This document shows positions 42,809 to 51,884 of a DNA stretch of 64,000 nucleotides, piece by piece. Positions within the stretch are counted from its first letter, which is position 1; every line of letters starts with the position of its first letter. Position numbers and translations under genes: made by a program. Below the pieces are notes generated by a model that did no database searches, was not told where the DNA came from, and worked only from the letters and a program-made list of their open reading frames with translations. The stretch is from an uncultured Tenacibaculum sp. GTDB taxonomy: Bacteria > Bacteroidota > Bacteroidia > Flavobacteriales > Flavobacteriaceae. Location of the stretch: positions 1 to 64,000 of the forward strand of contig NZ_CANMMT010000005.1 of the NCBI RefSeq assembly GCF_947499065.1, read 5' to 3'.

Positions 42809-42834
42809 AAGGCTTAAGAAAACTCTTAAACCTT
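42809..42834 (-). terminator. Terminator of the SDR gene
   Basis: AAGG-C-TTAAGA / TCTTAA-A-CCTT stem with an AAAC loop; an A run to the left becomes a T run on the minus strand, 7 bases from the stop at 42842. Confidence 0.7.
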
Positions 42835-42841
42835 AACTGTT

Positions 42842-43738
42842 TTAAAATTCATAATTAACACCTGTTGTTTCTACACTATATTCCCATAGTTTTTTTGCTA
42901 AGGTTTCATCAAATACTATTTCTTTTAATTTTATTGGCTTTGGATTTCCTCTAATAAACCATCTAGGGCCAAAATAAGTTTGTCCTTTGGTGTTTTCATC
43001 TGTTGCACCCATTAAGGCAGGTAAAGCTCCCATTTTAACCGATTGTGCCATGGTTTTATGAAAGAGTCCTTTTGCTCTTCCTTTTTGTCCTTTGGTTGCT
43101 GAAAGTCCTGGATGTGCACCTACCGAAATTGCTGAATAATTATGTGTTTTGAATAATTTATCGAGACTTACCATAAAAAGTAAATTGGCTAATTTACTTA
43201 CTCCATAACATTTAGTTCTTTCATATGTTCGCTTTTCGTAGTTGATGTCATCAAAATCGAGATTTGCAAAAAGATATGCTCCACTAGACATTGTTACAAC
43301 TCGTGCATTTGGTGTTTTCTTAATTTGTGGTAATAACAATCCAACCAAGGCAAAATGTCCTAAGTGATTTGTGGCCATATGCATTTCAACACCATCTTTA
43401 GTAAGTTGATGTTTTTCTAGACTTACGACTCCTGCATTATTAATCAGTATGTCTAAACGATTGTGTTTTTTAGTAAATTCTTTGGTGAACTCCTTTACCG
43501 AATTAATATCGGTTAAATCCAAACGAATAACATCTGCATCAATTTTTTTGTTCAGTGTTTTTTCTATTTGGTTTATTGCTGTAAATCCTTTGTCAATAGT
43601 TCTACAAGCTATTATAATTGTTGCGTTTTTTCGTGCTAACTCTAAGCTTATTTGATACCCTAACCCTGTATTACCTCCAGTTATAATCGCTACTTTATTA
43701 CTAAGGTTTGGTATGTTGTTTTCGTCCCATTTTGCCAT
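42842..43738 (-). CDS. SDR family oxidoreductase
   Basis: The 298-residue protein has the Rossmann motif AIITGGNTGLGYQISLELARK (residues 18-38), ILINNAGVVS, MSSGAYLF near the catalytic Ser, and the YGVSKLANL active-site Tyr-x-x-x-Lys. It belongs to the retinol-dehydrogenase/WW-oxidoreductase-like branch; no membrane segment is obvious. The substrate is unknown. A perfect palindrome lies between its promoter region and start codon, and a Crp/Fnr gene follows on the same strand upstream. Confidence 0.9.
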   Translation of the reverse strand: MAKWDENNIPNLSNKVAIITGGNTGLGYQISLELARKNATIIIACRTIDKGFTAINQIEKTLNKKIDADVIRLDLTDINSVKEFTKEFTKKHNRLDILINNAGVVSLEKHQLTKDGVEMHMATNHLGHFALVGLLLPQIKKTPNARVVTMSSGAYLFANLDFDDINYEKRTYERTKCYGVSKLANLLFMVSLDKLFKTHNYSAISVGAHPGLSATKGQKGRAKGLFHKTMAQSVKMGALPALMGATDENTKGQTYFGPRWFIRGNPKPIKLKEIVFDETLAKKLWEYSVETTGVNYEF

Positions 43739-43747
43739 AATTTCTTT

Positions 43748-43762
43748 TTTACGTTCCGTAAA
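43748..43762. promoter_or_regulatory. Palindromic operator candidate upstream of the SDR gene
   Basis: TTTACG-TTC-CGTAAA, a perfect 6-bp dyad with a 3-base centre, 10 bases before the SDR start codon. A -7-like CAATTTTG lies just upstream on the minus strand. The neighbouring Crp/Fnr gene is a natural candidate to bind it. Confidence 0.5.
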
Positions 43763-43817
43763 TTCAATGCAAAATTGTGACTAATAAGTTTTTCAAATCT
43801 GAAATTAATTTCAGAAA

Positions 43818-44363
43818 TTAAAGTTTGTGTTTTAGTTTGCTAAGCCATTGTGGTGTAATTCCGAGGAAATTTGCAATGTATTTTGAGGGTACTTGTTGTA
43901 CAACTTGTGGCAAGTTTTGATGTAGGTGTTTTAGCATTTCTTCACTAGTCAAACTAATTAACATGGCTCTTAATTCGTTTTTATCTAATAAACTCATGAT
44001 TCCATAGTTTTGAAAAACTTCTGCTAATTCTGAGCTAGCTCTAAATTCCGTAATTGTTTCTTTTGTAAGCTCTATTAATTCGGTGTTGGTAAAAGTAGCA
44101 AGTCGGTATTTAGAAGGTGTATTATAAGTAAATGATTGAGCTACTGTTGCTATAGGATGATAGTTGGGGATGAAAAAATTGATAGCTCTTTCTTCTCCTG
44201 TTGTTGGATGTACATGGTACAATACTGCACCTCCTTTTTTAACTAAAAATAACTTTTGTGCTATTTCATTAAATTCTATTAATGTTTTATGGCTTTGTAA
44301 TTTAATTGGTGTTCCAATTTTTTCAAGCTCTAGAAATAGTGTATTGATTGTATTATTGTCCAT
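43818..44363 (-). CDS. Crp/Fnr family transcriptional regulator
   Basis: The 181-residue protein has the cNMP-binding-like barrel (SHKTLIEFNEIAQKLFLVKKGGAVLYHVHPTTGEERAINFFIPNYHPI) and a C-terminal winged helix (VPSKYIANFLGITPQWLSKLKHKL). It lacks the cAMP-binding Arg. It resembles the regulator at 33956 in layout but is clearly diverged. It lies upstream of the SDR gene by 79 bases on the same strand. It may regulate that gene through the dyad there. Confidence 0.87.
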   Translation of the reverse strand: MDNNTINTLFLELEKIGTPIKLQSHKTLIEFNEIAQKLFLVKKGGAVLYHVHPTTGEERAINFFIPNYHPIATVAQSFTYNTPSKYRLATFTNTELIELTKETITEFRASSELAEVFQNYGIMSLLDKNELRAMLISLTSEEMLKHLHQNLPQVVQQVPSKYIANFLGITPQWLSKLKHKL

Positions 44364-44383
44364 GCTTTTGAAAGATAGTGGAA

Positions 44384-45112
44384 TTATTGCGAGGAATAAA
44401 ATAGTTTTTCCTGCTCTATCATTTGAATTACAATTGAGATCTTTTCAGAGTATTTCTTGTTAATTTCATCAATTCTGAAGAATTCTTTTTCTAGATATTC
44501 AATCAATCCTTTTTGATTAACTATGAACTCACTAAATTCTTTGTGATAGATTTTATCTCCAACTTTTAACCCTTTATTCATTAAATCTGTTCCATTTCTG
44601 TAAAAGAAATAAATAAAGTTCTTTAAAGTGTTTTCGTTTTTTGCTATTTCCCATTGGTTTAACAAATACTGAGGTGTAAAGAAGAATGAATAACATTCTA
44701 AGTCAGAACTACTAATTTCAGAATAGGGTGCATTTACAAAACTGTTCCAGTCGGCTAAAATGAAATTATTAATAGCATCAATTTCATTTTGTTCCCAAGT
44801 TTCCCATTCTATGCTCTCTAGTTTAATGGTAATTTCACACAAATCAATTAAACCTTTACCTTTTTTTTGATTATGAACTTCAAGAACTCTTGGTAAAAAA
44901 TGTTTGTAATGTTCTACACTTCCCCAAGTATAAGTGGCTTTTCCGTGATAATATGAGAAATCATCTTCTTCTAGGTCTCTTAATTTTTTAGAAGCTAGTT
45001 TTTTAACATGAACTTCTTTAATACAACCACAATCACAATAATACATATCAGAAGTGGTATATTTTGAAAATACCTTATATAGATTTTCTATGGCTTCTTT
45101 TATATCGATCAT
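44384..45112 (-). CDS. Hypothetical protein with N-terminal CDCGC motif
   Basis: The 242-residue cytoplasmic protein contains SDMYYCDCGCIKEVHVKKL near residue 20, three Cys in five residues that may bind metal, then DFSYYHGKATYTWGSVEHYKHFLPRVLEV and a long helical second half. I have seen similar cytoplasmic proteins in Bacteroidota and Proteobacteria but know no function. It is preceded on its strand by xdhC with a 26-base gap, and may be part of the same transcript. Confidence 0.6.
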   Translation of the reverse strand: MIDIKEAIENLYKVFSKYTTSDMYYCDCGCIKEVHVKKLASKKLRDLEEDDFSYYHGKATYTWGSVEHYKHFLPRVLEVHNQKKGKGLIDLCEITIKLESIEWETWEQNEIDAINNFILADWNSFVNAPYSEISSSDLECYSFFFTPQYLLNQWEIAKNENTLKNFIYFFYRNGTDLMNKGLKVGDKIYHKEFSEFIVNQKGLIEYLEKEFFRIDEINKKYSEKISIVIQMIEQEKLFYSSQ

Positions 45113-45138
45113 TTGAATAGGGGAGTATTACTAGAATC

Positions 45139-46089
45139 TTACTTTCCTAAATTTTTAACTTGTATAATTTGTGCCGCAATACTTACAGCAATTTCTTCAG
45201 GTGTTTCACTTTTGATTGAAATACCAATAGGAGCGTGGACAGTATTTAGTTCTTCTTGTGTAAATCCTTCCTGTAATAACACATCCCACATTGTTTTTAG
45301 TTTGGCTTTACTTCCTAAAACTCCCATAAACTTATAGTTGTTTTTTAAAAGTTTACTCAATACTAATTTATCATCTGTGTATTTATTCGTCATAATAGCT
45401 ACGTAGCTAGAATTACCTTTAATAATGTAATCACTAACATTGTTGTAGTCTATTATTAGTTTTTGATGTGCAAATTTGTTGTTTTCTAAAGTGTTGAGGT
45501 TTTCTCTGTTGTCAAATATAACAACATGGAAGCCTAGTTTTATAAATAGTTCTGAAACGGCTACTCCTACATGACCTCCTCCTACAATATATAAGGTTTC
45601 TTTAAAACCTATGTGTTCTTTAAAATACCAATCGTTATTAGTGTTGATTTGATATTCGAATTGATTCTCAATGGTTTCTTTTGTAAATGTGAAAGAGTTA
45701 GGCGTTAATTGCAAACTTCCTTTTTCTCCATTTTGTAAACAAATAAGTAGTTCTTGAATTGTAGTTATGTGCTCATTATGTAAACAGTGAAATGCAACTG
45801 TTTGCTCTCCTGAACAAATCATTCCAGATCCATCTTTGATGTTTCCTTTATGTATTTGTTTTTTTATAAAAGTAGGGGAGTGTTCTTTTTGAAGTAACTC
45901 CTGAGCTTCTTCTACCAAAGAGAATTCCATAACACCTCCACCTACTGAACCATAGATGAATTTGTTTTGGGTAACTAGCATTTTAAACCCTTTTCTACCT
46001 GGTGAACTCCCAAAATTTTCTATGACTGTTAAGACATATAGCTTTTGATTGTTTTGTAGTTGTTCTAATACGTGTTTCCAGAATTCCAC
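45139..46089 (-). CDS. xdhC: XdhC family protein, molybdenum cofactor insertion/sulfuration
   Basis: The 316-residue protein shows the XdhC_CoxI N domain (FGSSPGRKGFKMLVTQNKFIYGSVGGGVMEF, CSGEQTVAFHC) and the C-terminal Rossmann domain (LYIVGGGHVGVAVSELFIKLGFHVVIFDNREN, VLGSKAKLKTMWDVLLQEG). XdhC binds the sulfurated molybdopterin cofactor and inserts it into xanthine dehydrogenase. It is the last member of the minus-strand set that starts with xdhA; three unrelated genes separate it from xdhB. Confidence 0.9.
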   Translation of the reverse strand: MEFWKHVLEQLQNNQKLYVLTVIENFGSSPGRKGFKMLVTQNKFIYGSVGGGVMEFSLVEEAQELLQKEHSPTFIKKQIHKGNIKDGSGMICSGEQTVAFHCLHNEHITTIQELLICLQNGEKGSLQLTPNSFTFTKETIENQFEYQINTNNDWYFKEHIGFKETLYIVGGGHVGVAVSELFIKLGFHVVIFDNRENLNTLENNKFAHQKLIIDYNNVSDYIIKGNSSYVAIMTNKYTDDKLVLSKLLKNNYKFMGVLGSKAKLKTMWDVLLQEGFTQEELNTVHAPIGISIKSETPEEIAVSIAAQIIQVKNLGK

Positions 46090-46105
46090 TTTGTATATTG
46101 ATAGT

Positions 46106-46600
46106 TTAATTAAAAATGGTTTCGCTTAAGGCATAGTATATTGCCATTAATGCCGAAAATATAGCACTTGCCATAAATCGCCAATCTAAACGAATTTTGT
46201 TTTGAATCAAATAATTAGCAATAAAAGATATTGGTATGTTTGCTAAAAACGACCAACATGCTATGATTAGCAATTGACTATTTACCAAATCATAATTTCC
46301 TGTAAATAATTTAATAAAAGCTAAATGTCTGAAAATCCATAATGGATTAAAATAAGCTATTGCTAAACCTGTTTTTGCTAATGTTTTTTTTATTCCTGAA
46401 TATGCCGCTGTTTTTTTATCTATCCAAGCAAAATAATTAGGGATTTCAAACGCATAAATAGTGGCTCCTACTAAAACTATTCCGAGTAATCTGTATATAG
46501 AAAACTCGTTTAATAATAAAGCTGCAATGGTATCTCCTGCACTATAAATAATAGCGCCTCTTATGATATTATGTTTGGTATATTGTAATTTGATAGCGAT
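46106..46600 (-). CDS. Membrane protein, possibly Mpv17-like, with no canonical start codon
   Basis: The ORF track shows only the last 60 codons, beginning at an internal TTG. The frame is actually open through 164 codons and reads IAIKLQYTKHNIIRGAIIYS, with GDTIAALLL and NEFSIYRLLGIVLVGATIYA, FNPLWIFRHLAFIKLF and a final hydrophobic helix, i.e. about four membrane spans. The spacing of RGAIIYSAGD..A....R..G is like Mpv17/PMP22 proteins, a weak match. No ATG, GTG or TTG exists before the stop upstream, so the only start with a normal position is ATC at 46600, overlapping the peptidase stop as TAATC. Either the start is non-canonical or the gene has lost it. Confidence 0.55.
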   Translation of the reverse strand: MAIKLQYTKHNIIRGAIIYSAGDTIAALLLNEFSIYRLLGIVLVGATIYAFEIPNYFAWIDKKTAAYSGIKKTLAKTGLAIAYFNPLWIFRHLAFIKLFTGNYDLVNSQLLIIACWSFLANIPISFIANYLIQNKIRLDWRFMASAIFSALMAIYYALSETIFN

Positions 46601-47559
46601 TAGTTTGAAATGATGTCTCCTTTTACTGGAGAATAGTTAGACTTTTCGTTTCCGTTAACGTTTACTTTGTCAAAGAAACATTTTACTCCATCGGCTCCAT
46701 TGATATCCTCGATATTTTGTACATGAAAATGTAATTGTGGATAATAGGAAGCTCCTGAATTTCCTATTTGTGCTAAGGTTTGTCCTTTAGTAACCTTATC
46801 ACCGACTTTTACTTTGATCGATTGGTTCTTTAGGTGCCCAAAAAATAGAAACTCATTATTTTTTGTTTTTAAGATAACCGTATTTCCTGAATAATAATAA
46901 CGATTGATATGTCCTGGAATGTTATCTTTTACTCCATTGATAACCGATACTATTTCTCCTTCAACTGGAGCAATAACTTCTTTACCAAATGAAAAGTGGT
47001 TTTCGTTTTGACGTCTATTACCTGTGTATCGTTTACTGTCTTTATTTAATAAAACAAAGTCGAAAGCATTTTTTTGGTAGTTTATGGTCTGGTGATTATT
47101 TTGCTTTTTAGTATCACCTCCTTGCATAACCCACCATTTTCCTTCTTTAAAAGGCAGTGTTATTTTTGAAATGTTTTTTTCTAAAACTGGATTGTCTCTG
47201 TATAAAAAAGCATCTAGTTTATTTAAAATTTGTTCACTTGGATAAATTTTAAATCGTTGATTTCCTTTTTCAAATTTTACATTAAAGCGTACTGCTGCTT
47301 GTGAAACTTCAATAAAGTTAAAATACTTAATCTTACCATATTTGGTTTGAAACTCTGATAAGATTGAGTTCCATTTTTCTTTTGAAACTTTTTTTTGAAA
47401 AGGAGCTGTAAATCGGTTATAAATTTTACCGTATAATTCTTTGTTGTAGTTTTCTTCAAAGTAAAACATAAACTGACCTGCGATGGCTTTTTTACTTTGT
47501 GAATAGGTGTGTAAACTAAAAACTAAAAGGGTTAGTAGTAAGGTTAGTTTGTTTTTCAT
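46600..47559 (-). CDS. M23 family metallopeptidase with DUF3887-like domain
   Basis: The 319-residue protein has a signal peptide (to TYSQ), an N-terminal domain of about 100 residues (AGQFMFYFEENYNKELYGKIYNRF) like DUF3887, and a LytM/M23 barrel (VIAPVEGEIVSVINGVKDN, FLFFGHLKNQSIKVKVGDKVTKGQTLAQIGNSGASYYPQLHFHVQ). The HxH zinc motif LHFHV is intact; the usual HxxxD is not obvious and may be supplied by HQTINYQKNAFDF, as in related subfamilies. It should act in the periplasm on peptidoglycan or a peptide. It interrupts the xdh set. Confidence 0.82.
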   Translation of the reverse strand: MKNKLTLLLTLLVFSLHTYSQSKKAIAGQFMFYFEENYNKELYGKIYNRFTAPFQKKVSKEKWNSILSEFQTKYGKIKYFNFIEVSQAAVRFNVKFEKGNQRFKIYPSEQILNKLDAFLYRDNPVLEKNISKITLPFKEGKWWVMQGGDTKKQNNHQTINYQKNAFDFVLLNKDSKRYTGNRRQNENHFSFGKEVIAPVEGEIVSVINGVKDNIPGHINRYYYSGNTVILKTKNNEFLFFGHLKNQSIKVKVGDKVTKGQTLAQIGNSGASYYPQLHFHVQNIEDINGADGVKCFFDKVNVNGNEKSNYSPVKGDIISN

Positions 47560-47602
47560 GACAATTGATTTTTGAGTGTTCTTATTTAATAGCTTTTTTG
47601 GA

Positions 47603-48181
47603 CTACAAATCTGTTTTTAATAGCGAGTATATTTCGCTATCTAAAAACTTTCCATTGTAGTAATAGTTTTCTCTAAAATAGGCTTCTTTTTTAAAGTTAA
47701 ATTTTAAAAGTGCTCTTTTTGAGTTTTCATTTTCTGGATTTACATTGGCTTCTAGGCTATGTAAGTTCAAGGTGTTGAAAGCAAAATTAATTAGTGTAAC
47801 CATGCTTTCTTTCATATAGCCTTTTCCCCAATAATCTGGACTTAAGACATAACCTATTTCACCTCTAAAGTTTTGTCTGTCCAATTTCCAAATCCCAAAA
47901 TCACCAATAAGAGTATTGGTGTTTTTATCGATAATTGTCCAAGTAATTCCTTTTTTTTCTGAGAATGCCTGTTGAATACCTTCAATTCTTTTCTCAGTAT
48001 CTTCTACTGTTTTAGGAATTTCAGAATCCATGTATTTGGAAACTTTTGGATGCGATCGAATATAAAGTGAGCTAGCAGCATCTTCTTTTTGATATTCTTT
48101 AAAAAGAAGACGCTCGCTTTCTAGCTCTGGAAACTTTTCGAAAATTGTTTCGTTTATGATATGTTCTGTATTATTTTTCAT
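47603..48181 (-). CDS. GNAT family N-acetyltransferase, RimJ/RimL-like
   Basis: The 192-residue protein has FPELESERLLFKEYQKEDAASLY-type start, GDFGIWKLDRQNFRGEIGYVLSPDYWGKGYMKESM (acetyl-CoA pyrophosphate loop GKGYMKE), and LHSLEANVNPENENSKRALLKFNFKKE. This is the RimJ/RimL subgroup. It overlaps the 3' end of xdhB by 11 bases, so it is translationally coupled to it. The substrate is unknown; a link to purine oxidation is not obvious. Confidence 0.9.
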   Translation of the reverse strand: MKNNTEHIINETIFEKFPELESERLLFKEYQKEDAASSLYIRSHPKVSKYMDSEIPKTVEDTEKRIEGIQQAFSEKKGITWTIIDKNTNTLIGDFGIWKLDRQNFRGEIGYVLSPDYWGKGYMKESMVTLINFAFNTLNLHSLEANVNPENENSKRALLKFNFKKEAYFRENYYYNGKFLDSEIYSLLKTDL

Positions 48182-50432
48182 ACAATCCCATTAACACTTT
48201 TTCTGGTGTGAATGGTGAGTGGAATTTTAATTTGTAATTTGGATTGAACTCCTTAACGGCTTGTTGTATGGCAAAATAAACTCCAATTCCGTACATTAAA
48301 GGTGGTTCACCTACAGCTTTTGATTTTTGAATTGCCATATCATTACCTGCTGTTTCTACTGGAATAGTTTCTACTGTTTTTGCTGCCGAAAAGATATCTG
48401 GTACTTTGTATGTTGATAAAGCATTTGATAACAAACGTCCGTCTTTGTTATAAGCGATTTCTTCCATTGTCATCCAGCCAATTCCTTGTGCAAGTGCTCC
48501 TTCTATCTGACCTAAATCAATTCCTATGTTCATTGACTTTCCAAAGTCGTGTACAATTTTTACAGAATCAATTTCATAAGTACCTCTAATACAATCTACC
48601 GTTGTAGTTGTAATTGCTGTACCGTATACGTGGTATGCAAATGGATGTCCTTTTTCTTTTGTTTTATCAAAGTGAATCACTGGCGTTGCATAATGAGCAT
48701 TTTCTGATAATGCTACACGTTGTAACATTGCTTCTGCAACTAATGCTTCCCAAGTAAGTGTTGACTTTTCTCCATTTACTAAAACCGTATCTTCTTTAAA
48801 AGAAATGTTTTTTTCTTCGGTTGAAAGCATTTTAGAAGCTACCGATGTCAATCTTTCGATTAGTGAATTACAAGCCATTTCTACTGCCTTTCCATTTAAA
48901 TCGGCTGTTGAACTTGCTGCAGTAGGCGAGGTGTTTGCAACACGTGTAGTGTTGGTTGTTTCTAACTTTAATTTCGATGCTGAAATACCAAAAACTGATT
49001 GAGCTACTTGTAACATTTTTGTGTTTACACTTTGTCCCATTTCTACAGCTCCTGTTGATACTCCCACACTTCCATCTTGGTAAATGTGTACCAATGCTCG
49101 TGCATGATTCATTGGTGTGTTGGTAAATGAAATTCCGAAGGTTATTGGCATTAACGAAATTCCTTTTTTATACAGCTTATTTTCGTTGTTGAAGTTAGTT
49201 ACTTCTTCTTCTAACTTTTCTAACTCAAATTTATCTTTGGCTGTAAACCAAGTGTTTTTAGCTTCTACTTGCTTGGCTATTTGCCCATATGAAAACTCAT
49301 CGTTTTCATCAATTAAGTTCGCTTCTTGTATGCGTCTTCTATTAACTCCTATTTGATCAGCTGCATCTGCAATTGCACTTTCTATTACAAACATTCCTTG
49401 CGGTCCTCCAAAACCACGGAAAGCCGTGTTTGGTGGTAAGTTTGTTTTACAACTATATACGGTTGTGCTAACGTTTGGAATAAAATAACTGTTGGTTGCG
49501 TGAAATAATGTTCTTTCAGCAATGGCAGGTGATAAATCGGCAGCTGCTCCTGAATTTTGTAAGAACTCTACTTCAAACGCTTTTATTTTTAAATCTTTTG
49601 TTAATCCAATTTTATAAAAAGAAGAGTAGGGGTGTCGCTTACCTGTCATACGTAAATCGTCATGACGATTTAACATATACTTTACCGGACGGTTTAAGTG
49701 TTGTACCGCTACTGCAGCCATAACTGCCCATGGTGTTGCTTGATCCTCTTTTCCTCCAAATCCACCTCCTAAACGGATAACATCTACCTCTATTTTATGC
49801 ATTGGAATTCCCAATACTTTGGCAGCTGTTTTTTGTACAGCAGTTGGACCTTGTGTAGATGATACTAATTTAATGTTTCCATTTTCCTGTGGAATCGCAT
49901 AACATCCTTGTGTTTCTAGGTATAAATGTTCTTGCCCATTTGAAAAAGTTTCTCCTTCAAATACATAATCACAATTGGCAAATGTATTTTCTGAATCTCC
50001 TAATTTAAAAGAACGTGGTGCATTGATAAAACTCTTTTTCTCTTTAGCCTCTTTTGCTGTGGTAATTACTGGTAGCTCTTCAATATCTATAGTAATTAAG
50101 GCTCTTGCTTTTTTAGCTATGGCTTCACTTTTTGCTACGATAAATGCTATAGGTTGTCCCCAAAAGTGTACTTCATCTTCAGCCCAAAGAGGTTCATCTG
50201 GAATAATTCCTCCAATTTGATTTTCTCCTATTACATCTTTGTAGGTAAATATTTTTACAACACCATCTAGTGCTTCTGCTTTTGAATAGTCTACCGATTT
50301 TATTTTTCCATGTGCTTTTGGCGAATCGAAACACAATCCGAATAAAGCATCTTGTCGTAACATTAAATCGTCAACAAATAACGATTCTCCTCGAACGTGT
50401 GTAAAACTGTCAATATTTTTCATCGTCTTCAT
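48171..50432 (-). CDS. xdhB: Xanthine dehydrogenase, molybdopterin-binding subunit
   Basis: The 753-residue protein has the aldehyde oxidase/xanthine dehydrogenase a/b hammerhead (VRGESLFVDDLMLRQDALFG, residues 10-110) and the Moco-binding domain. Visible cofactor and active-site motifs are RLGGGFGGKEDQATPWAV, the RGFGGPQGMFVIE loop, VEMGQSVNTKMLQVA, and the catalytic Glu in SKAVGEPPLMYG. It oxidises hypoxanthine/xanthine to urate at the molybdenum centre, with electrons passed to the partner subunit. Start overlaps the xdhA stop as TAATG. Confidence 0.93.
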   Translation of the reverse strand: MKTMKNIDSFTHVRGESLFVDDLMLRQDALFGLCFDSPKAHGKIKSVDYSKAEALDGVVKIFTYKDVIGENQIGGIIPDEPLWAEDEVHFWGQPIAFIVAKSEAIAKKARALITIDIEELPVITTAKEAKEKKSFINAPRSFKLGDSENTFANCDYVFEGETFSNGQEHLYLETQGCYAIPQENGNIKLVSSTQGPTAVQKTAAKVLGIPMHKIEVDVIRLGGGFGGKEDQATPWAVMAAVAVQHLNRPVKYMLNRHDDLRMTGKRHPYSSFYKIGLTKDLKIKAFEVEFLQNSGAAADLSPAIAERTLFHATNSYFIPNVSTTVYSCKTNLPPNTAFRGFGGPQGMFVIESAIADAADQIGVNRRRIQEANLIDENDEFSYGQIAKQVEAKNTWFTAKDKFELEKLEEEVTNFNNENKLYKKGISLMPITFGISFTNTPMNHARALVHIYQDGSVGVSTGAVEMGQSVNTKMLQVAQSVFGISASKLKLETTNTTRVANTSPTAASSTADLNGKAVEMACNSLIERLTSVASKMLSTEEKNISFKEDTVLVNGEKSTLTWEALVAEAMLQRVALSENAHYATPVIHFDKTKEKGHPFAYHVYGTAITTTTVDCIRGTYEIDSVKIVHDFGKSMNIGIDLGQIEGALAQGIGWMTMEEIAYNKDGRLLSNALSTYKVPDIFSAAKTVETIPVETAGNDMAIQKSKAVGEPPLMYGIGVYFAIQQAVKEFNPNYKLKFHSPFTPEKVLMGLYEK

Positions 50433-51832
50433 TAGGCAATCAGTTTTTTTAGTTCAACTTCATTAGGAAATAACTCTATAAAATGTGCAAAGAATAATTG
50501 TTTTGCTAACAAACGTTTGTATTCTGAAGCTCCTCTAACATCACTAATAGGTGAAATCTCAGACTGTAAAATTGCTTCCGCTTCTTTTACTGTTTCTGAA
50601 TTGATTGTTTTTCCAATTAGAAAAGCATTAGTTTTTTCTAAGTATTTTGGAGTTGCTGCTGCACCTCCCACTGAAAAGTGTGCACTTGTAATAATATTGT
50701 TTTCTGCAGTAATTCTTCCTGCGGCATTTACACTTGCAATATCTAAATGTGTACGTTTACTTACTTTTTCAAAGTTGAAATAATCATTTGATTGTGGAAC
50801 TTTAAAAGAGATACTCTTTAAAATTTCTCCTTCTTGTAAATCGTATTTTTTATAATCTTGATGAAAGTCTTGGAAAGGGATTTGCCTTTCTGAAGCATCG
50901 TCTTCTTTCTGAATTGTTAAAGTTGAATTTAACGCCAAAAAGAAAATAGACATATCTCCAATCGGTGAAGCATTTACAAAGTTCCCTCCAATAGTTCCCA
51001 TATTTCTAATTTGTTCTGAAGAAACTAATTTTAAAAACTGTTTAAGTTTTGGGAATAAGGTTTGAAGTTTTTTGTTTTCTGCTATTTCAGTAACCGTAGT
51101 ATTCGCACCAAGGGTACAAATTCCTTCTGTAAATGAAATTCCTTTTAAAGCATTTTGATCTGTTAATAAATGTACATCTTCTTCTGCCATTTTATCTGCA
51201 TGACGTACATAAACATCGGTACCGTTGGCTACTTTTACTCCTGTTTTTTCAAAAACTTTTGGTTGTAATTGTGCTAACTTTTCTGGAATGGTTTTAAAAT
51301 AATTCGGAATAAAACCTTCGTTTATTAACCATTCTATTTGGTGATTTTTATCTTTTTGTTCAAGCTTTTCTTCTATTTCTAAACCAGCTTTTTCTATTGA
51401 TTTATATCCTGTACATCTACAAATGTTACCACTAATAGCATCGTTGCAAGTGTTTGATTTACTATCGTCTAAAGCATACCCGGTCATAGAAACAACAAAA
51501 CCTGGTGTACAAAAACCACATTGTGTAGCATAATTGTTGGTCATTGCTTTTTGAACGGTGTTTAATTCCTTTGGTAAGTTGGTTCCTTCTACGGTAACTA
51601 TATGTTTTCCATTTGCATTTCCTAATGGTGAAATACAAGAGGTAATACTTTGATAAGCAACATTGTTATTATTTAATTCTCCAACTAAAACAGTACAGGC
51701 TCCACAGTCTCCTTCTCGACATCCTATTTTTGTACCTTTTAACTGTTGTTGTTCTCGAATAAAATCGAGTAAAGTAACACCCGATTTTTCGGATGTTTTG
51801 ATAATCTGATTGTTAAGTATAAATTGTATCAT
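50432..51832 (-). CDS. xdhA: Xanthine dehydrogenase, FAD and iron-sulfur subunit
   Basis: The 466-residue protein has two 2Fe-2S domains: a plant ferredoxin type (CREGDCGACTVLVG) and the helical type (CGFCTPGFVVSMTGYA, GNICRCTGYKSIEKAG), then an FAD domain (GTDVYVRHADKM, RNMGTIGGNFVNASPIGDMSI) and the CO-dehydrogenase flavoprotein C domain. It passes electrons from the molybdenum subunit to NAD or another acceptor. It heads the minus-strand set xdhA, xdhB, GNAT, M23, membrane protein, xdhC. Confidence 0.94.
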   Translation of the reverse strand: MIQFILNNQIIKTSEKSGVTLLDFIREQQQLKGTKIGCREGDCGACTVLVGELNNNNVAYQSITSCISPLGNANGKHIVTVEGTNLPKELNTVQKAMTNNYATQCGFCTPGFVVSMTGYALDDSKSNTCNDAISGNICRCTGYKSIEKAGLEIEEKLEQKDKNHQIEWLINEGFIPNYFKTIPEKLAQLQPKVFEKTGVKVANGTDVYVRHADKMAEEDVHLLTDQNALKGISFTEGICTLGANTTVTEIAENKKLQTLFPKLKQFLKLVSSEQIRNMGTIGGNFVNASPIGDMSIFFLALNSTLTIQKEDDASERQIPFQDFHQDYKKYDLQEGEILKSISFKVPQSNDYFNFEKVSKRTHLDIASVNAAGRITAENNIITSAHFSVGGAAATPKYLEKTNAFLIGKTINSETVKEAEAILQSEISPISDVRGASEYKRLLAKQLFFAHFIELFPNEVELKKLIA

Positions 51833-51884
51833 AATGCAGAGGGCAAGATACGAATTTGTGTCGAAGTGTATAAGAGTTTGTTTT

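Noticed and set aside
46106-46288. A separate 60-residue gene starting at the internal TTG
   Set aside because: The same frame stays open and hydrophobic for another 104 codons upstream, so this is the C-terminal part of a longer protein.
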